DNA of 38,313 bases from assembly GCA_910587195.1 (NCBI GenBank), contig CAJUKL010000018.1:1-38313 (forward strand), written 5' to 3'. The notes under the pieces were generated by a model. The model saw nothing but the letters and a program-made list of their open reading frames with translations, searched no databases and was not told the DNA's origin. Position numbers and translations under genes: made by a program. Positions 1 through 8,044 of this stretch are shown piece by piece. Within the stretch, counting starts at the first letter, position 1. Each line of letters starts with the position of its first letter. This stretch comes from an uncultured Clostridia bacterium. Lineage in GTDB: Bacteria > Bacillota > Clostridia > Lachnospirales > Anaerotignaceae.

Positions 1-81
1 GCGAAACAAAGTTTCGCACAAAAGTTCTTTGCTTACTTTCTTTCAAGAAAGTAAGTAGAGTTTGAAACGAAGTCTCAAGGT
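1..81 (+). repeat. Intergenic multi-hairpin repeat, copy R1 (right part, cut by window edge)
   Basis: Right half of the dispersed repeat family. It contains the small hairpin GCGAAAC-AAA-GTTTCGC (1-17), the conserved AAAGTTCTTTG (22-32), and a 24-nt palindrome with arms CTTACTTTCTT and AAGAAAGTAAG (32-55). A third, imperfect hairpin follows at 62-78. The copy ends a few bases from the uvrB stop codon, so it forms the 3' untranslated region of uvrB on the minus strand. The left part lies outside the window. Confidence 0.8.
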
Positions 82-84
82 TTT

Positions 85-2073
85 TTAAAAAGCTTGTTCT
101 ATTGCTTTTTTTAATTCTACAATTTTATCTCTTAACTCTGCTGCTCTTTCAAACTGCAAATCTATTGCTACTCTTTTCATTTCCTTTTCCAGTTTTTGTA
201 TCTCCTTTTGCAATTCTGCCACACTCATAGACTCTGGGTCTTTTTCAAATCCAAAATTTTGCTTTTGTTCCACTGTTTTTGTCGCCTGTATAATATCATA
301 AACCTTTTTTACAATCGTTTGTGGAATAATACCATTTTGCTCATTATACTGCTGTTGTATATTTCTTCTTCTTTCTGTTTCTGTGACAGCTCTTTTCATG
401 CTATCTGTTACAACATCTGCATATAAAATAACTCTGCCTTCTGCATTTCTTGCTGCTCTGCCGATTGTCTGTATTAAAGAAGTTTCCGAACGCAAAAATC
501 CCTCTTTATCAGCATCTAAAATTGCCACAAGAGATACTTCTGGTATATCTAAACCTTCCCGTAATAAATTGATACCTACCAATACATCAAAAATGTCCAT
601 TCTTAAATCACGTATAATTTCCAGTCGTTCCAGGGTATCAATATCCGAATGTAAATATCTAACTCTAATTCCTGCTTCCTTCATATATTCGGTTAACCGT
701 TCTGCCATTTTTTTGGTTAAAGTTGTAATCAATACCTTTTGATTTTTTTGTGTTGTTTTTTGCACTTCCATAATTAAATCATCTATTTGCCCTGTAATCG
801 GTTTTATCACCACTTTTGGGTCTAATAAACCTGTTGGTCTAATTAACTGCTCTGCAGTCTGCTGTGCATGCTCCTTTTCATAAACAGAAGGAGTTGCTGA
901 TACAAATAACATTTGATGGATATGTTTTTCAAATTCCTCAAATTTTAATGGTCTGTTATCCAGTGCAGAAGGCAAACGAAAACCATATTCAACTAATGTT
1001 GTTTTTCGGGACTTGTCCCCCTCATACATTCCCCTAATTTGTGGAATAGATACATGTGATTCATCCGCAATGACTAAAAAATCTTCTGGAAAAAAATCAA
1101 GTAAGGTGTAAGGCGTTGCACCTTTTTCCCGCAACGATAAATGTCTGGAATAATTTTCAATTCCGGAACAAAATCCCATTTCTCGCATCATTTCAATATC
1201 ATAATGTGTTCTTTGTTCCAAGCGTTGTGCTTCTAATAATTTATCTTCTTTTTTTAACTCTTGTAATCTTTGTTGCAATTCCTGTTCTATTCTTGTAATT
1301 GCAATCTCTAATTTGTCAGGAGGTGTTACATAATGAGAAGCAGGAAAAATAGCAACATGATTTCTTGTTCCTAATATCTTACCTGTTAAAACATCAATTT
1401 CTGTAATTCTGTCAATTTCATCTCCAAAAAATTCCACACGAATGGCTTGCTCGCTGCTTGCTACTGGGAAAATTTCTACTACATCTCCTCTTACACGAAA
1501 TGTTCCCCTTTCAAAGTTCATGTCATTTCGATTATATTGTATTTCAATTAGTCTTTTTAATACTTCATCTCTATCTTTTATCATGCCGGGACGAAGGGAA
1601 AGCAACATTTCCTGATAACTTTCTGGGTCGCCCAAACCATAAATGCAGGAAACACTTGCAACAATCAGAACATCTTTTCTTTCTAACAATGCTGCTGTAG
1701 CAGAATGGCGCAATTTATCAATTTCATCATTGATAGCAGAATCTTTTTCAATATAGGTGTCTGTACTAGGGACATAAGCTTCCGGTTGGTAATAATCATA
1801 ATACGACACAAAATATTCTACTGCATTACTAGGAAATAATTCTTTAAATTCATTGTATAGCTGTGCTGCTAGTGTTTTATTATGAGCAATAACAAGGGTA
1901 GGCTTTTGTAATTTTTCAATGACATTTGCCATAGTAAATGTTTTTCCAGAGCCTGTTACCCCTAACAATGTCTGATATTTTAGTCCTTTTTGAAAACCTT
2001 CTGCAATTTTTTGTATGGCTTGTGGCTGGTCACCAGTGGGTTTATAATTTGATTGTATTTTAAAGCGTTCCAT
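85..2073 (-). CDS. uvrB: UvrABC excinuclease subunit B
   Basis: UvrB is the damage-verifying helicase-like subunit of nucleotide excision repair. It is loaded by UvrA and recruits UvrC for dual incision. At 662 residues it has the family's normal length. The Walker A motif GVTGSGKT is at residues 38-45. The beta-hairpin region contains YYDYYQPEAYVP, and the DEAD-like box reads DESH. The helicase C-terminal part contains QTIGRAARN, and a UVR domain (about 620-660) that contacts UvrC ends the protein. The ATG start is 8 nt behind a GGAGGG ribosome-binding site. A terminator follows rnc upstream, so uvrB probably has its own promoter, which overlaps a LexA-like box. uvrA is not in the window. 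Repeat R1 forms its 3' end. Confidence 0.97.
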   Translation of the reverse strand: MERFKIQSNYKPTGDQPQAIQKIAEGFQKGLKYQTLLGVTGSGKTFTMANVIEKLQKPTLVIAHNKTLAAQLYNEFKELFPSNAVEYFVSYYDYYQPEAYVPSTDTYIEKDSAINDEIDKLRHSATAALLERKDVLIVASVSCIYGLGDPESYQEMLLSLRPGMIKDRDEVLKRLIEIQYNRNDMNFERGTFRVRGDVVEIFPVASSEQAIRVEFFGDEIDRITEIDVLTGKILGTRNHVAIFPASHYVTPPDKLEIAITRIEQELQQRLQELKKEDKLLEAQRLEQRTHYDIEMMREMGFCSGIENYSRHLSLREKGATPYTLLDFFPEDFLVIADESHVSIPQIRGMYEGDKSRKTTLVEYGFRLPSALDNRPLKFEEFEKHIHQMLFVSATPSVYEKEHAQQTAEQLIRPTGLLDPKVVIKPITGQIDDLIMEVQKTTQKNQKVLITTLTKKMAERLTEYMKEAGIRVRYLHSDIDTLERLEIIRDLRMDIFDVLVGINLLREGLDIPEVSLVAILDADKEGFLRSETSLIQTIGRAARNAEGRVILYADVVTDSMKRAVTETERRRNIQQQYNEQNGIIPQTIVKKVYDIIQATKTVEQKQNFGFEKDPESMSVAELQKEIQKLEKEMKRVAIDLQFERAAELRDKIVELKKAIEQAF

Positions 2074-2140
2074 ATTTTCCCTCCATTCTTTTGCTAGAGT
2101 TTTATTTTATCATAACCAAAGAAAAATGTACACAAAAAAT

Positions 2141-2154
2141 AGAACAAATATTCT
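2141..2154. promoter_or_regulatory. Candidate LexA (SOS) box upstream of uvrB
   Basis: The sequence AGAACAAATATTCT is a near-palindrome of the form GAAC-4 nt-GTTC with one substitution (ATTC for GTTC), the layout of Gram-positive LexA/DinR boxes. It lies about 70 bp upstream of the uvrB start, and uvrB is a classic SOS gene. The same bases also form a weak AT-rich hairpin (2135-2160) behind the rnc terminator, so a structural role is an alternative. Confidence 0.5.
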
Positions 2155-2160
2155 ATTTTT

Positions 2161-2198
2161 TATAAAATAAAAAAGGTTCAACTTAAAATTGAACCTTT
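2161..2198 (-). terminator. Intrinsic terminator of the acpP-rnc transcript
   Basis: A perfect 10-bp stem (2172-2181 with 2189-2198, arms AAAGGTTCAA and TTGAACCTTT) has a 7-nt loop. On the minus strand it is followed by a T-rich run. It lies 17 bp past the rnc stop codon. Confidence 0.85.
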
Positions 2199-2214
2199 CT
2201 ATATATTAATAAAT

Positions 2215-2922
2215 TTATATTTGATGCTTTTTTTCAAGAAAACGTAAAGCATCTTGGGCAGCTGCCTGTTCTGCTTCTTTTTTACTTTTTCCGGAGCCTT
2301 TTCCTAATATTTTATTCATATGCTGCACTTCTGCCACAAAATTTTTGCTGTGGTCTGGCCCTGTTTCTCCTACAATGACATAATGTATAGGATATTTGCT
2401 TGTTCGTTGTATCAGTTCTTGTAAATGCGTTTTACAATCCCTCATTTTAAAACTATTTTTTGTTTTTTGTATTTCTTCTTTCATCAATCCAAGAATATAC
2501 TTTGTCACACTTTCCATTCCGCCATCAATGCAAATGGCACCTATGACAGCCTCGAAAGTATCTGCCAGTATGGAATCTCTGTTCCTGCCCCCTGTGCTTT
2601 CCTCTCCTTTTCCTAAAAATAAATACGTTCCTAATTCTAACTGTCTTGCTAATTTTGCTAAAGAGCTTTCACAAACAACACTAGCTCTTAACTTTGTCAA
2701 TTCCCCTTCCGGCATTTCTGGATAAATACGATACATATATTCGCTTACTACCATGTCTAATACAGCATCTCCTAAAAATTCCAAACGCTCATTATTTTCA
2801 TGGTTACATTTTTTTTGCTCATTTGCAAAAGAACTATGTGTAAATGCTAATAATAGTATATCTTTATTAGAAAATGTATACCCTATTTTTTTTTCAAAAA
2901 GTTCAAATTGCTCCTTATTCAT
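2215..2922 (-). CDS. rnc: Ribonuclease III
   Basis: RNase III cuts double-stranded RNA, including rRNA precursors. The 235-residue protein has the family signature NERLEFLGDAVL at residues 44-55. E45, E48 and D52 occupy the metal-binding positions, and the second acidic cluster DTFEA follows. A C-terminal double-stranded RNA-binding domain covers about 160-230 (GKGSGKSKKEAEQAAA). The ATG is 1 nt past the acpP stop, and its GGAG site lies inside the last acpP codons, so the two are translationally linked. In Bacillus rnc is followed by smc and ftsY; here a terminator and uvrB follow. Confidence 0.97.
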   Translation of the reverse strand: MNKEQFELFEKKIGYTFSNKDILLLAFTHSSFANEQKKCNHENNERLEFLGDAVLDMVVSEYMYRIYPEMPEGELTKLRASVVCESSLAKLARQLELGTYLFLGKGEESTGGRNRDSILADTFEAVIGAICIDGGMESVTKYILGLMKEEIQKTKNSFKMRDCKTHLQELIQRTSKYPIHYVIVGETGPDHSKNFVAEVQHMNKILGKGSGKSKKEAEQAAAQDALRFLEKKHQI

Positions 2923-2923
2923 A

Positions 2924-3154
2924 TTATTTCTCCACTGTCACCTTAATGTATTCTATTGCGTCACCTACGGTTTTTAAATTTTCTGCTTCTTCATTATCAA
3001 ACTCAATGTCAAATTCTTCTTCTAAAGCAGATATAATTTGAAATAAGTCCAGCGAATCTGCCCCCAAATCTGCCAATACAGTATCCTCATCTAATTCTGA
3101 TGCTGAAATGCCAAGTTGCTCTCCAATAATTTCGATTACTTTGGATTCTTCCAT
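2924..3154 (-). CDS. acpP: Acyl carrier protein
   Basis: ACP carries growing acyl chains on a phosphopantetheine arm during fatty-acid synthesis. The acidic 76-residue product contains the attachment motif GADSLD, whose Ser is the modified residue. I chose the ATG at 3152-3154 because GGGAGG lies 9 nt upstream; an in-frame TTG six bases earlier would be only 3 nt from that site. It lies between plsX and rnc as in Bacillus, but fabD and fabG, which normally intervene between plsX and acpP, are absent. Confidence 0.95.
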   Translation of the reverse strand: MEESKVIEIIGEQLGISASELDEDTVLADLGADSLDLFQIISALEEEFDIEFDNEEAENLKTVGDAIEYIKVTVEK

Positions 3155-3204
3155 AATCAATTACCTCCCGAACGATAGAATTATTTTTTTACACCCATTC
3201 AATC

Positions 3205-3262
3205 AAAGTATAATACACTTCTATTAATGTATGTATTATACTTTTTTTATAATATACTCCAA
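3205..3262 (-). promoter_or_regulatory. Candidate acpP-rnc promoter embedded in a 13-bp inverted repeat
   Basis: On the minus strand TTGGAG (3257-3262), a 16-nt spacer and a perfect TATAAT (3235-3240) precede acpP. The -10 lies in one arm of a perfect 13-bp inverted repeat (3205-3217 and 3232-3244, arm AAAGTATAATACA, 14-nt spacer). A palindrome across a promoter suggests an operator, possibly for a fatty-acid regulator. It does not match the FapR site I know (TTAGTACC half-sites), so the regulator is unknown. Confidence 0.5.
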
Positions 3263-3314
3263 AACAAAGATTTTGTCAGCATTAATTTCATAAAATTGAT
3301 AGAATTTCAAAAAT

Positions 3315-4298
3315 TTATCTTATTTTTTCCCCTATCTTTGTTACAATATCCGCTTCTGCAAATAACATGCATTGTTTTATAGCATTTTTAATTGCTTTTG
3401 CATTAGAACTGCCATGTGCTTTTACTACAAGAGATTGTAAACCCAAAAAAGGTGCGCCACCTATTTCATCCGCATCTAATTTCTTTTTGAGATTTCTAAA
3501 TGGTTTTTTTAATACTGCTGCTGCAAATTTATAATATCCTACTGTAATTTCTTGTTTTATCATACCCAAAAGAGCCATACTTAAACCTTCCGATAGTTTT
3601 AAAATGGTATTACCCACAAAACCATCACACACCACAATATCCGCCTCTCCAAAAGGAATTTCTCTTGGCTCTATATTTCCTATAAAATTTAGGTCTGCTT
3701 GTTCTAATAATTCATAGGCTTCTTTTGTTAGTGCATTTCCCTTTTCTTTTTCTGCACCAATATTTACAAGTGCAATTTTTGGACTTTTAATAGCAAACAT
3801 ATTTTCTACATAAACAGCAGACATTTTTGCAAACTGCTCCAAATATTTTGCTTTACAATCCACATTTGCACCACTATCTACCAAAAAAGTAAAGCCTTTT
3901 TTGGTGGGTAAACAAGTTCCCAATACAGGACGTTCTACTCCTTTGATGCGCCCTACAAGAAACAAAGCCCCTGTTAATAAAGCTCCTGTACTACCTGCGG
4001 AAACAAAAGCATTTGCTTTTTTTTGTTTTACTAAATTTAATCCTACCACCATAGAAGAATCTTTTTTTCTTCGGATAGCATTGGTAGGAGATTCCTCTGT
4101 AGAAATCACTTCTGTTGCTGGTACAATTTCAATTTTTTCTTCTGGATAATGATATTTTTTTAATTCTGTTTCAATGACCTGTTGCTGTCCTACTAGCAAA
4201 ATATGCGCATTTTGTTCTTTTATACTTTCTACTGCGCCTTTAATAATTTCCACTGGTGCATTATCGCCACCCATAGCATCTACTGCAATTTTTATCAA
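3315..4298 (-). CDS. plsX: Phosphate acyltransferase PlsX
   Basis: PlsX converts acyl-ACP to acyl-phosphate for the PlsY step of phospholipid synthesis and acts at the membrane surface. The protein opens with the family's KIAVDAMGGDNAP and continues with the conserved SAGSTGALL and DGFVGN blocks. I chose the TTG at 4296-4298, giving 327 residues. It puts the first residues in family register and has a GAGGTG site 7 nt upstream. An ATG at 4337 would add 13 unmatched residues and start inside a hairpin. The gene sits downstream of rpmF. fapR, its usual partner in Bacillus, is not here. Confidence 0.95.
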   Translation of the reverse strand: MIKIAVDAMGGDNAPVEIIKGAVESIKEQNAHILLVGQQQVIETELKKYHYPEEKIEIVPATEVISTEESPTNAIRRKKDSSMVVGLNLVKQKKANAFVSAGSTGALLTGALFLVGRIKGVERPVLGTCLPTKKGFTFLVDSGANVDCKAKYLEQFAKMSAVYVENMFAIKSPKIALVNIGAEKEKGNALTKEAYELLEQADLNFIGNIEPREIPFGEADIVVCDGFVGNTILKLSEGLSMALLGMIKQEITVGYYKFAAAVLKKPFRNLKKKLDADEIGGAPFLGLQSLVVKAHGSSNAKAIKNAIKQCMLFAEADIVTKIGEKIR

Positions 4299-4336
4299 AA
4301 AAATACACCTCTTTTTATCCATTTTATTTTTATACA

Positions 4337-4370
4337 ATAGAAAAGACAGCAGAATCGCTGTCTTTTCTAT
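4337..4370 (-). other. Perfect 14-bp hairpin between rpmF and plsX
   Basis: The arms ATAGAAAAGACAGC (4337-4350) and GCTGTCTTTTCTAT (4357-4370) pair perfectly around a 6-nt loop, 3 bp past the rpmF stop. On the minus strand no clean T-run follows, so it may be a partial terminator, an attenuator or an RNA-processing site separating rpmF from plsX rather than a full stop. Confidence 0.7.
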
Positions 4371-4373
4371 TTA

Positions 4374-4553
4374 TCAGTCTACATTGATAACAACTTTTTT
4401 ATTATAAGAACCACAAGCCTTGCAAGCACGGTGAGGCATCATCAATTCACCACATTTACTACATTTTACTAAACTTGGTGTTGCAATTTTCCATGATTGG
4501 GCTTTTCTTTTATCTCTTTTAGATTTAGACACACGTCCTTTTGGTACAGCCAT
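4374..4553 (-). CDS. rpmF: 50S ribosomal protein L32
   Basis: A 59-residue basic protein beginning MAVPKGRVSKSKRDKRKAQ, the L32 N-terminus, followed by a zinc ribbon with CSKCGE and CKACGS. All four cysteines are present, so it is the zinc-binding (C+) form. The AGGAGG ribosome-binding site lies in the last codons of the upstream YceD-family gene. That gene and L32 are neighbours in most bacteria, including B. subtilis (ylbN-rpmF) and E. coli (yceD-rpmF). Confidence 0.97.
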   Translation of the reverse strand: MAVPKGRVSKSKRDKRKAQSWKIATPSLVKCSKCGELMMPHRACKACGSYNKKVVINVD

Positions 4554-4558
4554 TTCTT

Positions 4559-5065
4559 TTACACCTCCTCATCAACATTAAAAAGTGTGCGCAAACTTTC
4601 TAGTCTAGGGTCAAATTCTGTATGGTCACAGTCACAATTCCCTTCATTCAAATTTTTACCACATTTTGGACATAAACCTTTACAGTCCTCTTTACACACA
4701 ACTTTCATAGGCAAATTTTCCAATATACTTCGTTGTATGATGTCGGTGAAATCAATTTGCTCATCAGAAAAAGTTTCCGCTTCTTTATCATTTTCTACCT
4801 TGCCTGCTTGATAAAACATTTCATTTATCTGGAATTGAATCGGTTCTTTTACGGTTGTCAAGCAACGGCTGCACAAAAACTCTGCCTCAGTTGCGCCTTC
4901 TGCTTCAAACAATATTCCTTTTTTGGTATTCGTCAAAAGACCTTTTATCGTAACAGGCTCTGAAAAACACACAACATCGGGATAAGCCATTTCTATCTTT
5001 TCAGAAAAAGAAACCTCCATGCTTTCACTTGGATTTCTTAAAATCTGAGAAATAGTCAATCTCAT
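4559..5065 (-). CDS. YceD/DUF177 family protein
   Basis: The 168-residue protein belongs to the YceD (DUF177) family, which is genetically linked to rpmF and associated with 23S rRNA maturation in plants and bacteria. It has two cysteine pairs: CSRC in the middle and CKEDCKGLCPKCG near residue 130, followed by NCDCDH and a C-terminal DPRLESLRTL block typical of the family. I chose the ATG at 5063-5065, 6 nt behind GGGGTG, over a GTG three codons earlier that overlaps that site. It is the first gene behind the near-perfect promoter at 5095-5123. Confidence 0.9.
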   Translation of the reverse strand: MRLTISQILRNPSESMEVSFSEKIEMAYPDVVCFSEPVTIKGLLTNTKKGILFEAEGATEAEFLCSRCLTTVKEPIQFQINEMFYQAGKVENDKEAETFSDEQIDFTDIIQRSILENLPMKVVCKEDCKGLCPKCGKNLNEGNCDCDHTEFDPRLESLRTLFNVDEEV

Positions 5066-5094
5066 TTTTATCACCCCATCGTCGTATCTAAAGT

Positions 5095-5123
5095 ATTATA
5101 CAAAAAGGCATATTATTTGTCAA
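5095..5123 (-). promoter_or_regulatory. Perfect-consensus housekeeping promoter for DUF177-rpmF-plsX
   Basis: On the minus strand TTGACA (5118-5123), exactly 17 nt, and TATAAT (5095-5100) match the sigma-A consensus fully. The -35 element lies inside the last codons of ackA, so the promoter doubles as coding sequence. Initiation is expected near 5088, about 23 nt before the DUF177 start codon. Confidence 0.85.
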
Positions 5124-6309
5124 GCAAGTCTTTTGTATCTCTTGCAATCATAAGCTCCTCATTGGTTGGAATAACAAGCACCCTGATACGAGAATCTGGT
5201 GCAGAAATTTCAATTGCTTTTCCTCTCAAGCTGTTGTTGTAAGAATCAATATGAACGCCTAAGAAAGATAAATAGTCACAAATCAAACGTCTAATAGAAC
5301 CAGAGTTTTCTCCTAAACCTGCGGTAAATACGATTGCATCAACACCATTCATTGCTGCTGCATATTCGCCAATATATTTTGCTACACGATAAGCAAAAAT
5401 ATCCAAAGCAGCTTCTGCTCTTACATTTCCTTCATCTCTTGCACCTTCAATATCTCTAAAGTCACTGGAAACACCAGAAATACCAAGAACACCAGATTTT
5501 TTATTTAAAATATTATCCATTTCCGCAGGTGTCAAGCCTTCTTTTTCCATCAAAAATGTAATAACCGCTGCGTCAACGTCACCGGCACGGGTACCCATTA
5601 CAAGCCCCTCCAAAGGAGTGAAGCCCATAGAAGTATCAATAGATTTTCCATTTCTTACTGCACAAATACTGCCTCCATTTCCTAAATGGCAGGTAATAAT
5701 TTTGGATTCTTGGATAGGGCGGTTAATCATTTTTGCAGCTTCCTGCGCTACAAATTTATGGCTTGTACCATGGAATCCATATCTTCTAATTTTATATTTT
5801 TCATAATATTCATATGGCAAAGCATAAAGGAATGCTCTTTCAGGCATTGTTTGATGGAAAGCAGTATCAAACACAGCTACTTGAGGCACACCTGGCATAA
5901 TTTTTTCGCAAGCATCAATACCAATTAAATTTGCTGGATTGTGTAATGGTGCCAATTCACAACATTTTTGAATTGCTTCTTTTACTTCTGGTGTAATCAC
6001 AACAGAATTTGCAAAATATTCTCCACCATGCACCACTCTATGACCTACTGCATTAATTTCCTTTGCACTAGAAACAACACCATGGTTACTATCTAAAAGG
6101 GCATCAATTACCATTTTTACTGCTACAGTGTGGTCTTCCATATAGTCATTAAAAACAACATCACTTTTTCCTGTAGGCTGATGTTTTAGTTTAGAGCCTT
6201 CAATACCAATTCTTTCGCAAAGACCTTTTGCCAAAACAGCTTCTGTATCACTATCAATCAACTGATATTTCAAAGAGGAACTACCACAATTTAACACAAG
6301 AATTTTCAT
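5113..6309 (-). CDS. ackA: Acetate kinase
   Basis: AckA interconverts acetyl phosphate plus ADP with acetate plus ATP, the substrate-level ATP step of acetate fermentation. At 398 residues it is the usual size. It opens with the phosphate-binding NCGSSSLKY (residues 7-15) and contains YGFHGTSH, the LGNGGS block and GLGENSGSIR. An AGGAGA site lies upstream of the ATG. The partner gene pta is upstream in the same direction but is separated by 253 bp holding repeat R2, which is unusual for this operon. No terminator is seen after ackA; transcripts would run into the DUF177 gene, whose own promoter lies in the ackA 3' end. Confidence 0.97.
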   Translation of the reverse strand: MKILVLNCGSSSLKYQLIDSDTEAVLAKGLCERIGIEGSKLKHQPTGKSDVVFNDYMEDHTVAVKMVIDALLDSNHGVVSSAKEINAVGHRVVHGGEYFANSVVITPEVKEAIQKCCELAPLHNPANLIGIDACEKIMPGVPQVAVFDTAFHQTMPERAFLYALPYEYYEKYKIRRYGFHGTSHKFVAQEAAKMINRPIQESKIITCHLGNGGSICAVRNGKSIDTSMGFTPLEGLVMGTRAGDVDAAVITFLMEKEGLTPAEMDNILNKKSGVLGISGVSSDFRDIEGARDEGNVRAEAALDIFAYRVAKYIGEYAAAMNGVDAIVFTAGLGENSGSIRRLICDYLSFLGVHIDSYNNSLRGKAIEISAPDSRIRVLVIPTNEELMIARDTKDLLDK

Positions 6310-6336
6310 TTTTTTCTCTCCTTATCTTTTTCAAAG

Positions 6337-6562
6337 CTTAAGACCTTGGGGCTTTGCCCCAAACCCCACCAACTTTCTTGAAAGAAAGTTGGACAAAGAA
6401 CTTTACTGCAAAAACTTCGTTTTTGCTGTTTCCTTTAGGATTTCTAAAGTTTTTTTGCTTTTCCGATTGCTTATAATTTGTGTGCCACTAAAAGCCTCGT
6501 TCTAATTCCCTCAAACAAAGTTAAAGTTCTTTCGCTTCCTTTCTTTCAAGAAAGGAAGGAAG
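6337..6562 (-). repeat. Intergenic multi-hairpin repeat, copy R2 (between pta and ackA)
   Basis: Inverted relative to the copy at 10648-10966, and very similar to it. From left to right it holds the hairpin TTGGGGC-TTT-GCCCCAA (6346-6362), a 24-nt palindrome with arms CCAACTTTCTT and AAGAAAGTTGG (6369-6392), and CAAAGAACTTT. The hairpin GCAAAAAC-TTC-GTTTTTGC (6408-6426) follows. A second palindrome with arms CTTCCTTTCTT and AAGAAAGGAAG (6535-6558) ends the copy 4 bp from the pta stop codon. On the minus strand the order is stop codon, palindrome, spacer, palindrome, ackA start. Confidence 0.85.
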
Positions 6563-7558
6563 TTATTTTTGCATTTGTGCTTGAATTGCTGTAATAGCAA
6601 TTACACCTACAATATCTTCTGCGGAACAGCCTCTGGAAAGGTCATTTACTGGTTTTGCAATTCCCTGTAAAATAGGGCCATATGCTTCTGCACCTGCTAA
6701 TCTTTGCACCAATTTATAACCAATATTTCCAGCGTCCAAGTCAGGGAATACTAATACATTTGCTTTTCCTGCAACAGAGCTATCTGGTGCTTTTTGAGAA
6801 CCAATTTCTGGCACAATCGCAGCATCTAATTGCAATTCACCATCTACTTTCAAAGCAGGATATTTTTCTTTTGCAATTCGAACGGCTTCTACAACCTTGT
6901 CCACATCAGCATGTTTTGCACTTCCTTTGGAAGAATGAGAAAGCATTGCAATTTTAGCTTCTGCATCTACAAAAGTTTCAAAAGATTTTGCAGAACTTGC
7001 TGCAATTCCTGCCAATTCAGCAGAAGTTGGATTTTGATTTAATCCACAGTCTGCAAACAAAAATACGCCATCTGCGCCATAAGTTTTGTCTGGGCATACC
7101 ATCATAAAGAAAGCAGAAACAAGGTCTGCATTTGGGTCTGTTTTTAAGATTTGTAAAGCTGGTCTTAATACATTTGCAGTTGCATGAATGGCACCAGATA
7201 CCATACCATCTGCAACACCCAATTTTACAAGCATAACACCGAAAAATAATGGGTCTTCCAACATTCTTTTAGCATCGTCTGCTGTAATGCCCTTACTTTT
7301 TCTAATTTCTACCAAAGTATTCACGACTTCATCCATTCTGTCATAATTATCTGGGTCAATAAAAGTTGCTTTTGATAAATCACAATCTGGAGCTACTGCT
7401 GCTATTTTTTCTTTGTTTCCTACTAAAATAATATCAGCTAATCCTTCTTTGAGAGCTGCATCTGCTGCTTTTAGGTTTCTAATTTCATATGATTCTGGTA
7501 ATACAATCGCTCTTTTGTCTTTTTTTGCTCTTTCTTTGATTTTTGTTATAAAATCCAT
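6563..7558 (-). CDS. pta: Phosphate acetyltransferase
   Basis: Pta makes acetyl phosphate from acetyl-CoA and works with AckA in acetate production. The 331-residue protein is the short Firmicutes form without the N-terminal regulatory domain of the E. coli enzyme. It shows KAKADKRAIVLPE-like opening residues, the SGAIHATANVLRPALQ block, MLSHSSKGSA and, near the end, VFPDLDAGNIGYKLVQRL. The ATG lies behind AGGAGG. A TATAAT-type promoter is placed at 7628-7656. Its stop codon abuts repeat R2. Confidence 0.97.
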   Translation of the reverse strand: MDFITKIKERAKKDKRAIVLPESYEIRNLKAADAALKEGLADIILVGNKEKIAAVAPDCDLSKATFIDPDNYDRMDEVVNTLVEIRKSKGITADDAKRMLEDPLFFGVMLVKLGVADGMVSGAIHATANVLRPALQILKTDPNADLVSAFFMMVCPDKTYGADGVFLFADCGLNQNPTSAELAGIAASSAKSFETFVDAEAKIAMLSHSSKGSAKHADVDKVVEAVRIAKEKYPALKVDGELQLDAAIVPEIGSQKAPDSSVAGKANVLVFPDLDAGNIGYKLVQRLAGAEAYGPILQGIAKPVNDLSRGCSAEDIVGVIAITAIQAQMQK

Positions 7559-7597
7559 AACTAAAACCTCCTGCTCTATAAAAAAATAGTCATTTTG

Positions 7598-7656
7598 TTA
7601 CCCAACAAAGCAAACCTCTACCATTATATTATAGTCTTTTACATTTTATTGGGTAA
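7598..7656 (-). promoter_or_regulatory. Candidate pta promoter with flanking inverted half-sites
   Basis: On the minus strand TTACCC (7651-7656), 17 nt and TATAAT (7628-7633) precede pta. The 8-mer TTACCCAA occurs at 7598-7605 and its complement TTGGGTAA at 7649-7656, bracketing the promoter with 43 nt between them. This could be a regulator site pair. The -35 is weak. Confidence 0.5.
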
Positions 7657-7756
7657 ATATTTAGTAACAAATTGGTAATTTGCACCTTTTATCTTATTAT
7701 AAACAATCTAGTCATTGTATACAATAGTTATTTCAAAAAAAATAATTTTTTCTGTA

Positions 7757-8044
7757 AAACCTTGAAACTTCGCTTTCCATTTCATTCCGGTCGGTGTAGA
7801 ACAAAGGGAAAGTTTTTTTCCGGTGGTGCTCCGTTGTTGTTCAACCACAACCAGCGTTCCATGTCAACACACAGTCGTCAAAGTTCTTTGCTTTCTTGCT
7901 AACAGAACAGATTCTAATTTTTTTTCCAATTGCTTACAGTGTACATTTCACCTGAAACTTTGTTCATTTTCCGTCGAACAAAGTCAAAGTTCTTTGCTAA
8001 GCTTTCTTTCAAGAAAGCGTCAAGAAAGCGTCAAGAAAGCGTGG
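7757..8044 (+). repeat. Intergenic multi-hairpin repeat, copy R3 (hybrid)
   Basis: This copy joins both versions of the repeat's middle section. The GGTGCTCCGTTGTTGTTC block (class I) is at about 7827-7844, and a class II block with CAATTGCTTACAGTGTAC is near 7927. AAAGTTCTTTG occurs twice (about 7879 and 7987). The end palindrome GCTTTCTT-TC-AAGAAAGC (8001-8018) has its 3' arm repeated: TCAAGAAAGCG occurs three times in tandem at 8009-8041. The copy ends 3 bp from the stop codon of the next gene. Together with the pta upstream region it fills 7559-8044. Confidence 0.75.
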
